64,000 nt of DNA from Wenzhouxiangella sp. XN24 (GCF_011064545.1 NZ_JAAMFG010000021.1:124001-188000), one strand, 5' to 3'; numbered from the stretch's first letter, positions 27,801 to 38,946 are shown. Numbers and translations: made by a program. Notes: a model not told the origin generated them from the letters alone.

Positions 27801-30061
27801 AAGACGTCTCCCGCCAGGCCGCGGGCTTCGCGCACGTGCGCGGCGAAGCGTTCCGCGGGCACGAAGCCGAGCAGCCGGTAACCGCGCAGCTCGCCGCCGC
27901 CGGGACCGAAAAACAGCGTGGCCGGGGGGCCGAAGATGCCGAAGTGGTTCATCAGTTCGCGATCCGCCGCGTCGTTGGCCGTGACGTCGGCTTTCAGCAA
28001 CACCGTGTCGCCCAGCGCCGACTGCACCACCGGCTCCGGGAAGGTGTAGCGTTCCATCCGCTTGCAGTCCACGCACCAGTCGGCATAGAAATCCAGCAGC
28101 ACGCTGCGTCCGGCCGCATCGGCCAGGCGCAATTCGCGCTCGACGTCCGCCACGGTCTTGACCGGACGGAACTCGGTCGTCGCGGCGGCAGGGCCGGCGT
28201 CCGCGGGGGCGCGGAGCCCTGACAGGGGTTGCCAGAGGCTGTCGCCGCCGGCCGCCGCGCCGACCAGCAGCACGGCGCCGTACAGCAGGCTCATCAGCCC
28301 GAGGCCCTTGGCGATGCGCCGTCCGGGCCCGGCCGTGGCCGTCAGCGGGTCCAGCCCGCCCAGGAACACCGCGGCCAGGAACAGCAGTCCCGCCCAGAGT
28401 GCGAGCGCGGCTGCCGGCGGCACGATGCGCTCCAGCATCCAGACGGCGACACCGAGCAGAAGGAGGCCGAAAACGTTCTTGATCGCCTCCATCCAGGGTC
28501 CCGCCTTCGGCAACAGCTTGCCGGCCGAGGCGCCGAACGCCAGCAGGGGTACGCCCATGCCGAGCGACATGGCGAAGAGCGCGGCGCCGCCGCGGAGGGG
28601 ATCTCCCGTCGCGCCGATGACGATGAGGGCGGCCGCCAGCGGTGCCGCGACGCAGGGGCCGACGATCAGCGCCGAGAACACGCCCATGGCGCCGGCGCCG
28701 ATCCAGGTTCCCGACTGCTGGCGATTCGACAGGGAGGCCATCTTCGCCTGCAGTCCGGCCGGCACCTGGAGTTCATAGAAGCCGAACATCGACAAGGCGA
28801 GCGCGACGAACACGGCACTGAAGCCGATCAGCACGGCGGGATGCTGGAACGTCGCCTGCAGGTTGTGTCCCAGCAGCGCCACCACCACTCCGGCGATGGT
28901 GTAGGTCAGCGCCATCGCCAGGACGAAAATCGCGGAAAGCGTAAAGGCGCGGCGAGTCGTCACGTCCGGCCCCTGGCCGACGATCAGGCCGGAGAGGATC
29001 GGCACCATCGGCAGCACGCAGGGCGTGAAAGCGAGCAGGAGGCCGAAGCCGAAGAACACGGCCAGCACCATCGGCAGCGCGCCCTCGCTGATCAGCGTGG
29101 CGAGACGGTCCGACTCCGAAGCCGTCCCCGCCGCCATCCCGCCGCCGCCGGCCGTCGTCGCCGCGGATCCGGTCGCGGCTGGCGGCAAGGAGGCAAGCTC
29201 CACGGTCCAGGTCGCCGGCGGATAACAGATGCCGTCTTCCGCGCAGCCCTGGTAACGCACTTGCAGGGTCTCGGCGCCGGGCGGCGGCTGCACCCGGGTG
29301 CCGGCGCTGTGATAGACGACTTCTACGTCGCCGAAGGTCTCGTCGCGGATCATCGTGCCGGGCGGGAATTCGGCCGCGAGCGGGGCCCCGCCGGCGGCTA
29401 CGGAGAACTTGTCGCGATAAAGGTAGTAGCCGGGCGCGATCTCCCATTCGAGCAGGACTTCCCCGTCGCGCTGGCTCGCGCGGGTGCGGAAGGCTTCCTC
29501 CGGCGGCAGGAAGGCCTGCGTCCCGGTGTCGCGGTCACCGGACAGGAACGACAGGAAGGAGCGCACCGGATTGCTTTCTGCTGCGGTGTCCGCGGCTCCA
29601 CTTGCAGCCATCGGGGGGCTCGCGGCCATCGGGAGCGTGGCGGCCGCCAGCTGGACCTCGGCCCGCCATGTCTGGGGGGGCAGACAGATGCCGATGTCGG
29701 CGCAACCCTGCGACTTGATCTCCACCGGCAGGGAATCCCCGGCGGGCCGGCCGCTGACGGGGATCCGGATCTCGAAATTGTCCCGGTGGATGACGGTTTC
29801 GCCGAAGAACTCGTCGGAATAGGGCGTGCCGGGAGGGATCTGCGGCATCCCGAGCTCGACATCATCGTCGAGGCTGCGGAAGGCGAAGCGGTCCTCGTAC
29901 AGGTAGTAGCCGTCGGCCACCTGCCAGCGCACGAACAGGGTGTCGTCGGTCAACTCGGTGCTGTAGCGGAATGCCGCCTCGGCCCGCAGCAGTTGCGGTT
30001 CGGCGATCGCGGCCGGCGCGGCCAGGAGGGCGGCCATCAACAGGAGGATTCGAATCATCAT
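27797..30061 (-). CDS. dsbD: Thiol:disulfide interchange protein DsbD with two N-terminal alpha-like domains
   Basis: DsbD moves electrons from cytoplasmic thioredoxin to periplasmic proteins. After a signal peptide (LLLMAALLAAPAAIAE) there are two successive DsbD-alpha-like domains. Each has a YYLY segment and the redox pair, GCADIGICLPP in the first and GCAEDGICYPP in the second, where E. coli DsbD has one. A membrane domain with the conserved cysteines in FTPCVLPM and GPCVAAPL follows, then a C-terminal thioredoxin domain with FYADWCVDCK. The total is about 754 residues against 565 in E. coli, the excess being mostly the extra domain and linkers. It starts ten bases after cutA. Confidence 0.92.
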   Translation of the reverse strand: MMIRILLLMAALLAAPAAIAEPQLLRAEAAFRYSTELTDDTLFVRWQVADGYYLYEDRFAFRSLDDDVELGMPQIPPGTPYSDEFFGETVIHRDNFEIRIPVSGRPAGDSLPVEIKSQGCADIGICLPPQTWRAEVQLAAATLPMAASPPMAASGAADTAAESNPVRSFLSFLSGDRDTGTQAFLPPEEAFRTRASQRDGEVLLEWEIAPGYYLYRDKFSVAAGGAPLAAEFPPGTMIRDETFGDVEVVYHSAGTRVQPPPGAETLQVRYQGCAEDGICYPPATWTVELASLPPAATGSAATTAGGGGMAAGTASESDRLATLISEGALPMVLAVFFGFGLLLAFTPCVLPMVPILSGLIVGQGPDVTTRRAFTLSAIFVLAMALTYTIAGVVVALLGHNLQATFQHPAVLIGFSAVFVALALSMFGFYELQVPAGLQAKMASLSNRQQSGTWIGAGAMGVFSALIVGPCVAAPLAAALIVIGATGDPLRGGAALFAMSLGMGVPLLAFGASAGKLLPKAGPWMEAIKNVFGLLLLGVAVWMLERIVPPAAALALWAGLLFLAAVFLGGLDPLTATAGPGRRIAKGLGLMSLLYGAVLLVGAAAGGDSLWQPLSGLRAPADAGPAAATTEFRPVKTVADVERELRLADAAGRSVLLDFYADWCVDCKRMERYTFPEPVVQSALGDTVLLKADVTANDAADRELMNHFGIFGPPATLFFGPGGGELRGYRLLGFVPAERFAAHVREARGLAGDVL

Positions 30062-30071
30062 GTTCTTCTGT

Positions 30072-30410
30072 TCATTGTTCGGAGGGACCGGCCACGCTGG
30101 CGCGTACCCAGTCGAGGTACGATTCCAGGCCGCCCATGACAGGGACAGCAACGACTTCCGGAAGTTCGTAGGGATGCAGTTCCCGGATCCTTGCCGTCAA
30201 TGCCTCCAGGCGGTCGCGCGTGGACTTGATGAGCAGCAAGGTCTCCGTTTCCTGCTGCACCCGGCCCTCCCAGCGAAAACTCGAGAGCACGCCCGGCAGC
30301 TGGTTGACGCAGGCCGCGAGGCTTTCGCCCACCAGTGTCTCGGCAAGGTCCGCAGCCGCGGCGCCCGGCGGGCAGGTGCACAGCACGAGCAGGCAGTCGT
30401 TTTCGGGCAC
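30072..30410 (-). CDS. cutA: Divalent-cation tolerance protein CutA
   Basis: CutA1 is a small trimeric ferredoxin-fold protein linked to copper tolerance. Recognisable segments are LLVLCTCPPG, GESLAACVNQLPGVLSSFRWEG, and HPYELPEVVAVPV. Starting at the GTG giving VPENDCLL, with AGGA about eight bases upstream, yields 112 residues, the normal family length. A longer GTG start at 30473 would add 21 Arg/Pro-rich residues and run close to the groES promoter. It is divergent from groESL and precedes dsbD. Confidence 0.88.
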   Translation of the reverse strand: MPENDCLLVLCTCPPGAAAADLAETLVGESLAACVNQLPGVLSSFRWEGRVQQETETLLLIKSTRDRLEALTARIRELHPYELPEVVAVPVMGGLESYLDWVRASVAGPSEQ

Positions 30411-30488
30411 GGGCAGTCCTGGCGGCGCGATCGCGGGGCGACAAGGATAGCGGCCCCGGCGTTTCCACGCCACGCGGTGCCCCGGCTA

Positions 30489-30516
30489 TTGACTCCGCAA
30501 AATCTGCTCCTATCAT
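30489..30516 (+). promoter_or_regulatory. Housekeeping-type promoter for groESL
   Basis: TTGACT (30489-30494) and TATCAT (30511-30516) are separated by 16 bases and each differ by one base from the sigma-70 hexamers. The first base of the CIRCE operator overlaps the -10 end, so repressor binding would block transcription directly. The distance to the groES start leaves a leader of about 90 bases. Confidence 0.75.
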
Positions 30517-30542
30517 TAGCACTCACTCGGGGCGAGTGCTAA
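30516..30542. promoter_or_regulatory. CIRCE operator (HrcA binding site)
   Basis: The half-sites TTAGCACTC (30516-30524) and GAGTGCTAA (30534-30542) are exact matches to the CIRCE consensus with the canonical 9-base spacer. It lies between the groESL promoter and groES, so repression by HrcA with release on heat stress is expected. No hrcA gene is in the window. Confidence 0.95.
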
Positions 30543-30611
30543 CAGCTTCGCCCACCGTTTCGACTCCGGGTTGAATGCTTCAACCCGTTCACTTTCAAGG
30601 AGAAAGCGAAA

Positions 30612-32581
<1,970 letters not shown>

Positions 32582-32611
32582 TCGCTGTCGCGATTGCATC
32601 GATCGAGCCTG

Positions 32612-32645
32612 CGAAGCCCCGCCCCGTGCGGGGCTTCGTTTTTTT
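32612..32645 (+). terminator. Rho-independent terminator of groESL
   Basis: An 11-base perfect GC-rich stem (CGAAGCCCCGC with GCGGGGCTTCG) around a 5-base loop is followed directly by seven T. It closes the groESL transcript and separates it from glnE. Confidence 0.93.
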
Positions 32646-32724
32646 GGGCGGCAGGCGGTGCCTGGGGGTCGAGCATGCGTTGCCGGGTCTTTGTTCCGCG
32701 CGGCCCTGATATGCTTTATCGGTC

Positions 32725-35619
32725 ATGACCGCCGCGCGTACCCAAGACCCGCTGGGAGCTGCCCTCGAAGTCCTGCCGGAAGCCCTGCGCCGCGACCTGC
32801 CGGAGCGGTGGCGGCATTTCGCCGCAACGGCTGGACGGACGGCCGCCGCCGTCTCGGGCGATCCCCGCCTGCTCCAGAGTGCCCCGGCGGTCTGGGCGGC
32901 AAGCGAGTTCGTGGCGGGGCATTGCCTGCGGGATGCCGACGAATTCGCGGGCCTGGCCGAAACCGTGCACCGGGGCTGGACGCCCGGGGAGCTGCTGGCC
33001 GGTGTTCCGGCGCTGCTCGAAGGGGCCGCGGAGGAGGCCGAGGCGATGCGCCGTCTGCGCCTTTTCCGGCGGCGTGAAATGCTGCGGATCACGTGGCGCG
33101 ACGTGGCGGGCTGGGCCGCCCTCGAGGAGACGCTGGGCCATCTCAGCGAACTGGCGGAAGCCTGCATCCGGGCTGCCGACGACTGGGTCTACGCCCGGAT
33201 GGCCGCGAAACATGGCGAGCCGCGCTCCGTCGACGGCGTGCCCCAGCGGCTGATCGTCGTCGCCATGGGCAAGCTGGGAGGCGGCGAACTGAATTTCTCC
33301 TCGGATATCGATCTCGTGTTTCTTTACCCGGAGGCCGGGGAAAGCAGCGGGCCGCGGACCCTGAGCAACGAGGAGTTTTTCATCCGCTCCGGCCGGCAGC
33401 TGATCCGCCTTCTGGATGAAATAACGCCGGACGGTTTCGTCTTTCGCGTCGACATGCGCCTGCGACCGTTCGGCGAAAGCGGCCCGCTGGCGATGAGCCT
33501 CCCCGCATTCGCCAACTACCTGCAGCGCCACGGGCGGGCATGGGAGCGCTATGCCTACGTGAAGGCGCGTGCCGTCACCGGCCATCGCCTCGGCATGGGA
33601 CTCTATTCCGAGGTGCTGCGGCCTTTCGTGTTCCGGCGCTACCTGGACTTCGGCCTGTTCGAATCCCTGCGGGACATGAAAAGCCGCATTTCGGCCGAGG
33701 TCCGGCGGCGGGAACTGCGCGACAACATCAAGCTGGGACGAGGGGGCATCCGCGAAATCGAGTTCATCGTGCAGTGCTTCCAGTTGCTGCGCGGCGGCGC
33801 GGATCCGCGCCTGCGCGAGCCGGGACTGCCGACCGCCCTGGCGCGCCTCGCGGAGACGGGCCAGTTGCCCGACGAGGCCATCACCCAACTGCGCGATGCC
33901 TGGCGCTTCCTGCGCCGCACGGAGAACCGCCTCCAGCAGTGGCAGGATCGCCAGACGCACGAATTGCCCGACGATGCCGTGAGCCGGGCCCGCCTCGCAT
34001 TCGCCATGGGCTTCGAGGACTGGACGTCATTCGCCGCTGCGCTGGCGGCCCGCCAGGACGACGTCGACAGGTGGTTCCGGCGCCAGACCGCCGAGGATCG
34101 CGTCGCCGAGGCGGAGGACGGGGTGGCGGCGGCCTGGCGCAACGAGGATGGCGATGCATCGGCGCGGGCCGGACTCGCCGCTGCGGGTTTCGACGCCCCC
34201 GATCGGGCGCTCGCCGCCATGCGGGCCCTTGCCGAGGCGGGGTGGTTTCGCCGTCTCGACGAGACGGCACGCCAGCGCCTCGGCATGCTGGTCCCTGCCC
34301 TGGCGCGGGGCGCGGGCGAACTCGCTGCGCCGGAGGAAGCATTCGAGCGCCTGTTGCGCGTCGTCGCGGCGATCGGCGGGCGTAGCGCCTATTACGCGCT
34401 GCTGAACGAGAATCCGGCTGCGCTGGAGCGCTTCATTGCGTTGTGCGGAGGCAGCGAGTTCCTCGCCAGCCAGGTGGCCGTGCATCCCCTTCTGCTCGAC
34501 GACCTGATCGATCCACGCGTCATGGAGACGCCGCCGGGCCGCGCCGAACTGGCGGCCGAACTCGAAGAGCGACTGGCCGGCGTCGAGGCGGGCGACCTGG
34601 AAGCGATGATGGATGCGCTGCGGAATTTCCAGCGGGCGGCGGTGTTCCGGGTCGCCGTCGCGGACCTGACCAACCGCCTGCCGCTGATGCGCGTCAGCGA
34701 CCAGTTGACCTGGATCGCCGAAGTGCTTCTCGAAGCCTGCGTCCGCATCGCGCGGGACGACGTGGAGCAGCGCCACGGCAGGGCCGTGTGCGGCGCGCGC
34801 GAGGAGGCCCTGCGACCCTGCAACCTGGCCGTGATCGGCTACGGCAAGCTCGGCGGGCTCGAACTGGGTTACGGTTCCGACCTGGACCTCGTGTTCGTCC
34901 ATGACGCCGAAGGCGAGGTCCAGCGCACCACGGGTCCGGACGTCGTCGATGCGGGCATGTTCTTCGCGCGCATGACGCGACGGATCGTCCATCTGCTGGC
35001 GACGCCCACGGGTGCAGGGGTCCTGTACGAGGTCGATACCCGCCTGCGGCCCAGCGGCAAGGGGGGGCTCCTCGTGACGAGCCTCAACGCTTTCGAGGCG
35101 TACCAGCGCGAGCATGCCTGGACCTGGGAGCACCAGGCCCTGTTGCGCACGCGGGCGGTGGCCGGGGAGCCGGGCGTGCGCGACGCCTTCGAGCAACTGC
35201 GGGCGCGGGTGCTGGTGGATGCGGTACGCCGCGACGGCCTGCGCAGCGAAGTGGCCCGGATGCGCGAACGGATGCGTGACAGCTTGTCGGCCGGCACGGC
35301 TGAGTCGTTCGACCTGAAGCAGGATGCGGGAGGGATCGCGGACATCGAGTTTCTCGTGCAATACCTCGTGCTGCAGAACGCCGCAGACATGCCCGGCCTG
35401 TTGCGCTGGCCGGACAACATCCGCCAGATCGAAGACCTTCGCGCCGCCGGCCTGCTTTCGGACGAAGACGGTGCGCTGCTGCACGACGCCTATGTCGAAT
35501 TCCGCCAGCGGGTGCATCGCCGGGCGCTGGCGAATGCGCCCGGCCTGGCTCCGGTCGAGGAGGTCGCTGCGCTGCGGGACCGGGTCCGCGCGCTGTGGCA
35601 ACGCGTCATCGAAGACTGA
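32725..35619 (+). CDS. glnE: Bifunctional glutamine synthetase adenylyltransferase / adenylyl-removing enzyme
   Basis: The 964-residue enzyme adenylylates and deadenylylates glutamine synthetase according to PII status. Two nucleotidyltransferase domains are visible: GKLGGGELNFSSDIDLVF (about residues 182-200), which removes AMP, and GKLGGLELGYGSDLDLVF (about 702-720), which adds it. Long helical segments connect them. The length matches E. coli GlnE (946). It has its own spacer after the groESL terminator and is followed by a -10-like sequence for the next gene. Confidence 0.95.
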   Translation: MTAARTQDPLGAALEVLPEALRRDLPERWRHFAATAGRTAAAVSGDPRLLQSAPAVWAASEFVAGHCLRDADEFAGLAETVHRGWTPGELLAGVPALLEGAAEEAEAMRRLRLFRRREMLRITWRDVAGWAALEETLGHLSELAEACIRAADDWVYARMAAKHGEPRSVDGVPQRLIVVAMGKLGGGELNFSSDIDLVFLYPEAGESSGPRTLSNEEFFIRSGRQLIRLLDEITPDGFVFRVDMRLRPFGESGPLAMSLPAFANYLQRHGRAWERYAYVKARAVTGHRLGMGLYSEVLRPFVFRRYLDFGLFESLRDMKSRISAEVRRRELRDNIKLGRGGIREIEFIVQCFQLLRGGADPRLREPGLPTALARLAETGQLPDEAITQLRDAWRFLRRTENRLQQWQDRQTHELPDDAVSRARLAFAMGFEDWTSFAAALAARQDDVDRWFRRQTAEDRVAEAEDGVAAAWRNEDGDASARAGLAAAGFDAPDRALAAMRALAEAGWFRRLDETARQRLGMLVPALARGAGELAAPEEAFERLLRVVAAIGGRSAYYALLNENPAALERFIALCGGSEFLASQVAVHPLLLDDLIDPRVMETPPGRAELAAELEERLAGVEAGDLEAMMDALRNFQRAAVFRVAVADLTNRLPLMRVSDQLTWIAEVLLEACVRIARDDVEQRHGRAVCGAREEALRPCNLAVIGYGKLGGLELGYGSDLDLVFVHDAEGEVQRTTGPDVVDAGMFFARMTRRIVHLLATPTGAGVLYEVDTRLRPSGKGGLLVTSLNAFEAYQREHAWTWEHQALLRTRAVAGEPGVRDAFEQLRARVLVDAVRRDGLRSEVARMRERMRDSLSAGTAESFDLKQDAGGIADIEFLVQYLVLQNAADMPGLLRWPDNIRQIEDLRAAGLLSDEDGALLHDAYVEFRQRVHRRALANAPGLAPVEEVAALRDRVRALWQRVIED

Positions 35620-35626
35620 GCCGCCG

Positions 35627-35632
35627 TATAAT
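35627..35632 (+). promoter_or_regulatory. -10 hexamer upstream of the CHCC zinc-finger gene
   Basis: A perfect TATAAT lies eight bases past the glnE stop and 27 bases before the next ATG. The -35 position, within glnE, is poor, so the promoter would depend on the -10. GGAGGT follows as ribosome binding site for the zinc-finger gene. Confidence 0.35.
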
Positions 35633-35658
35633 GGGGGCCATCGCGGAGGTGAACAAAC

Positions 35659-35868
35659 ATGGCCGACCCCAAGAGCATCGAGGCAAACGCGCAACGCCAC
35701 TACGAGGTGACCCGCGCGGACCTGCCGCTGTCCTGCCCGACGCCGGCGATGAAGTTGTGGAATTCGCATCCCCGCGTCTACCTGCCCATCGAGAAGACCG
35801 GGCGCGCGCAGTGCCCTTACTGCGGCGCCGTCTACACGCTGGTGGATGCCGGCGGCGACGCGTCCTGA
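35659..35868 (+). CDS. Small CHCC-type zinc-finger protein
   Basis: This 69-residue protein has the zf-CHCC ligand set C26, H37, C52 and C55 in LSCPTPAMKLWNSHPRVYL and QCPYCGAVY. Bacterial members are related to the zinc-binding subunit of mitochondrial complex I (NDUFS6 type), but their bacterial role is not established. A good ribosome binding site (GGAGGTG) precedes the ATG. It overlaps or abuts kdkA, depending on the kdkA start. Confidence 0.82.
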   Translation: MADPKSIEANAQRHYEVTRADLPLSCPTPAMKLWNSHPRVYLPIEKTGRAQCPYCGAVYTLVDAGGDAS

Positions 35869-36616
35869 CGCGGCGTCGCCGGTGAGCGGTGTCATCGCGG
35901 GCGGGCCTGGCTGGGGCCTGCTGCACGATCCTGCGCTGGTGACCGATCCGCGTCCCGACTGGTTTGCCGCGGAGGCGTGGCAAAAGCGCGTGACCGGCCA
36001 CGCCGGCCGCGGACGTGGCCGCGTCCGCTTCGTGGCGGCGGGCGATGGGCAGTGGGCGCTGCGCCATTACTGCCGGGGCGGGGTGGTCGGCCGCCTCGTG
36101 AGCGATCGCTACGCCTGGCTCGGCGCCGAACGAAGCCGCGCGTTCCGCGAATGGCGCCTGCTCGCGCACCTGCATGCCGCAGGGTTGCCCGTGCCGCGGC
36201 CGGTGGCCGCCGGCTGGACCCGCCACGGGGCCTTCTACAGCGCCGACCTGGCGACCGTGCTGATTCCGGGCGCGGTGCCGCTGTCCGCGCGGATCGCGGC
36301 GGGGGCCGCCATCGACTGGCGCCGGATCGGGCAGGTGTTACAGGACTTTCATGCGGCCGGGGCGTGCCACGCCGATCTCAACGCGCACAACATCCTGCTC
36401 GACGCCGGGGGCGAACCCTGGCTGCTGGATTTCGATCGCGGCCACCTGCGTCCGCCGGGCGCCTGGCAGGCGCGCAACCTCGAGCGGCTGCGGCGCTCGC
36501 TGGAGAAGATCGCGCGCGAACCGTCTGCGCCGCCCTTCAGTGCGTCGGCCTGGGCCGAACTGTTGGCTTCTTATGATGCGCGGCGCGACTTGCGCTTGCG
36601 CGCCAGGCGGCCGTAG
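35846..36616 (+). CDS. kdkA: 3-deoxy-D-manno-octulosonic acid (Kdo) kinase
   Basis: The protein (244-256 residues) phosphorylates the Kdo of the lipopolysaccharide inner core. The N-terminal part matches KdkA (WFAAEAWQKR, then LRHYCRGG), and the kinase-like catalytic segments are CHADLNAHNILLD and LLDFDRG. The ATG at 35846 overlaps the zinc-finger gene by 23 bases; the GTG at 35882 is an equally good start. Its 3' end overlaps the convergent lipid A acyltransferase gene by 46 bases. With waaA close by, it suggests a phosphorylated single-Kdo core. Confidence 0.88.
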   Translation: MPAATRPDAASPVSGVIAGGPGWGLLHDPALVTDPRPDWFAAEAWQKRVTGHAGRGRGRVRFVAAGDGQWALRHYCRGGVVGRLVSDRYAWLGAERSRAFREWRLLAHLHAAGLPVPRPVAAGWTRHGAFYSADLATVLIPGAVPLSARIAAGAAIDWRRIGQVLQDFHAAGACHADLNAHNILLDAGGEPWLLDFDRGHLRPPGAWQARNLERLRRSLEKIAREPSAPPFSASAWAELLASYDARRDLRLRARRP

Positions 36617-37548
36617 TGGTCGATCCCGTCCGGACCCGCGGGCTTGAAGCGGCGGTGGACCCAGAGATACTGGTCGGGACACAGCCGGATGCGCTCCTCG
36701 AGTAATTCGTTGATGCGCGCGGCATCCGCCACCGGGTCGTCGGTGGGAAAATTCTCGAGTGGCGGCAGGATATCGAGACGATAGCCGGCCGTGCCGGGCA
36801 GGCGCACCGGAAAGAACGGGATGACCGGGGCGTCGCCGAGCCGGGCGAACACGGCGGTTGCGGTATTGGTGGGCGCCGGCACGCCGAAAAACGGCACGAC
36901 TGCGCTGTACTTGCCGCGCCGGTGCGCCTGGTCGGGCGCATACCAGATGAGGTGGTTGGTGCGCAGCCCGCGGATCATCGCCCTGACGTCCTGCTTGGCG
37001 AAGGCGGTCTTGGCCGAGCGTTCGCGGCCACGGCGCATGATCTCCTCGAACAGCGGGTTGCGATGCGGCCGGTACATGGCGCTCACCGGGGCCCGGCTCG
37101 CCAGGAAGCGGCCGCCGAGATCCAGCGTGGTGAAGTGCCCGGTCAGCATGATCGCCCCCCGGCCCGCGACGCGCGCCGCCTCGATGTGCTCCAGGCCGTG
37201 CACTTCGGGGAGTCCTTCGAGGCGGCGATCATCGGCCCACCAGCACATGCCCGTCTCGATGACCGACATGCCCAGCGAATGAAAATGGCGCCGCAGCAGC
37301 CGGCGCCGGGCCGGGGGCTCGAGCTCGGGGAAAGCCAGCTCGAGATTTCGCTGGGCGATCCGCCGGCGTTTCGGCGCGACGAGATAGCCGAGCGCACCGA
37401 TCAGGCGTCCGGCGAGAAGCTGGGCGGAAAAGGGCAGCGCGACGAGCAGCCGCACCGTGCCCAGGGCGAGCCAGACCGGCCAGTATCTCGGTGCCAGGAA
37501 ACGGTACAGCGGCGTTTTTTCGGTGCTCAAGGCGGCGTTTCGACCCAT
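36571..37548 (-). CDS. lpxL: Lipid A biosynthesis acyltransferase (LpxL/HtrB family)
   Basis: This 325-residue membrane-associated acyltransferase adds a secondary acyl chain to Kdo-lipid A. It has an N-terminal hydrophobic segment (LALGTVRLLVALPFS), the catalytic HxxxxD motif in GHFTTLDLGGRF, and the conserved WYAPDQAHRRGKY and FFPVRLPG segments. I chose the ATG giving MGRNAALSTEK; the frame open to 38775 is a shadow of waaA. It is divergent from waaA. LpxL or LpxM specificity cannot be decided from the sequence alone. Confidence 0.9.
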   Translation of the reverse strand: MGRNAALSTEKTPLYRFLAPRYWPVWLALGTVRLLVALPFSAQLLAGRLIGALGYLVAPKRRRIAQRNLELAFPELEPPARRRLLRRHFHSLGMSVIETGMCWWADDRRLEGLPEVHGLEHIEAARVAGRGAIMLTGHFTTLDLGGRFLASRAPVSAMYRPHRNPLFEEIMRRGRERSAKTAFAKQDVRAMIRGLRTNHLIWYAPDQAHRRGKYSAVVPFFGVPAPTNTATAVFARLGDAPVIPFFPVRLPGTAGYRLDILPPLENFPTDDPVADAARINELLEERIRLCPDQYLWVHRRFKPAGPDGIDHYGRLARKRKSRRAS

Positions 37549-37650
37549 GGCGGCGCGGGATGATGCGCCCGCATTATAGCGACAGCCGGCCCGCGGCCGG
37601 CTGCGGGGCCCCTGTGCTAACATCGCCGCCTCCCGCCCGGCCTGCCGCCC

Positions 37651-38928
37651 TTGCATCGCATCTACATCATCATCTCGTACCTTGCGGCCCCGCTGGTCGC
37701 CCTGCTGCTGTTCTGGAAGGGCCTCGGCAATCGCGCCTACTGGGAGCGCTTCGAGGAGCGTTTCGGCTTCGGTCGCAGCCGGCTGGCCAGCCCCGGCATC
37801 TGGGTGCACGCGGTCTCGGTCGGCGAAGTGGTGGCCGCATCCTCGTTGATCGCCCGGCTGCGCGAACGCTACCCGGATTATCCGGTCGTCGTCACCACGG
37901 TGACGCCCACCGGCGCACAGCGCGTACGCGACCTGTTCGGGGATGACGTGCTCCACAGCTATGCCCCATACGACACGATCGGTTCGGTGCGGCGGTTCTT
38001 CGACCGCATGCAGCCCCGCCTGGCGATCGTCATGGAGACGGAGCTGTGGCCCAATCTCTATGCCGCCTGCGGTGCGCGCGGTATCCCCCTCGTGTTGGCG
38101 AATGCGCGTATTTCGCCGCGCTCGGTGCAGCGTTACCGCCGTTTTATCGGCCTCTTTCGCCAGGCGCTTGCCAACGGCATCGTGATCGCCGCGCAAAGCG
38201 CCCAGGATGCCGAGCGTTTTCTTTCCCTTGGCGCCAATCCGGAGCGGACGTTCGTGACCGGCAACCTGAAGGCTGACGTCGCGTTGCCGCCGGGACTGGC
38301 GGAGGCGGGCAAGGCATTTCGCAGGGATTGTGCGGCGGGACGCCCTGTCTGGGTGGCGGCGAGCACGCACGCAGGAGAGGAGGAGGCCGTGCTCGAGGCT
38401 CACGCCCGGGTGCGGCGCGCCCTGCCGGACAGCCTGCTGTTGCTCGTGCCGCGCCACCCCTACCGGTTCGCCGAGGTCGCAGCACTGCTCGAGTCCCGCG
38501 GAGAGCCGCACGGGCGGCGCTCCACCGGACAGACTCCGGCCGCCAGCGACCCGGTCTATCTCGTGGACAGCCTCGGGGAGTTGCCGATGTTCTACGCCGC
38601 CGCCGACGTCGCCTTCGTCGGCGGCAGCCTGGTACCGATCGGCGGGCACAACCTGCTCGAGCCGGCGGCGCTGGCAATACCCGTCCTCACCGGCCCGCAC
38701 AACTTCAACGCAGAGGACATCGCCGCGCTGCTGCTCGCCGCCGGGGCGCTCGAGGTCGTCGATGACCAGCAGCAACTGGCCCGCGTCGTCACCGGGCTGC
38801 TGCTCGATCCGGCGGGCCGGCAGGCGCGTGGCGCCTGTGCGAAACGTGTCGTGGCGGACAGCGGCGGGGCGCTTGAGCGCCTGCTGGCATTGATCAGGCC
38901 CCTGTTACCCGAGGGGCCCGGCCGCTGA
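37651..38928 (+). CDS. waaA: 3-deoxy-D-manno-octulosonic acid transferase
   Basis: The 425-residue glycosyltransferase attaches Kdo to lipid A. It has an N-terminal membrane anchor (YIIISYLAAPLVALLLFW), the catalytic VSVGEVVAAS, and the conserved METELWPNLY, GNLKADV and GGHNLLEPAALAIPV. An in-frame TAA at 37618 limits the start, leaving TTG at 37651 as the best initiator although no good ribosome binding site is seen. It converges on tolC with an 18-base gap. Confidence 0.94.
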   Translation: MHRIYIIISYLAAPLVALLLFWKGLGNRAYWERFEERFGFGRSRLASPGIWVHAVSVGEVVAASSLIARLRERYPDYPVVVTTVTPTGAQRVRDLFGDDVLHSYAPYDTIGSVRRFFDRMQPRLAIVMETELWPNLYAACGARGIPLVLANARISPRSVQRYRRFIGLFRQALANGIVIAAQSAQDAERFLSLGANPERTFVTGNLKADVALPPGLAEAGKAFRRDCAAGRPVWVAASTHAGEEEAVLEAHARVRRALPDSLLLLVPRHPYRFAEVAALLESRGEPHGRRSTGQTPAASDPVYLVDSLGELPMFYAAADVAFVGGSLVPIGGHNLLEPAALAIPVLTGPHNFNAEDIAALLLAAGALEVVDDQQQLARVVTGLLLDPAGRQARGACAKRVVADSGGALERLLALIRPLLPEGPGR

Positions 38929-38946
38929 CCCGAACGCGAGCGCCGC

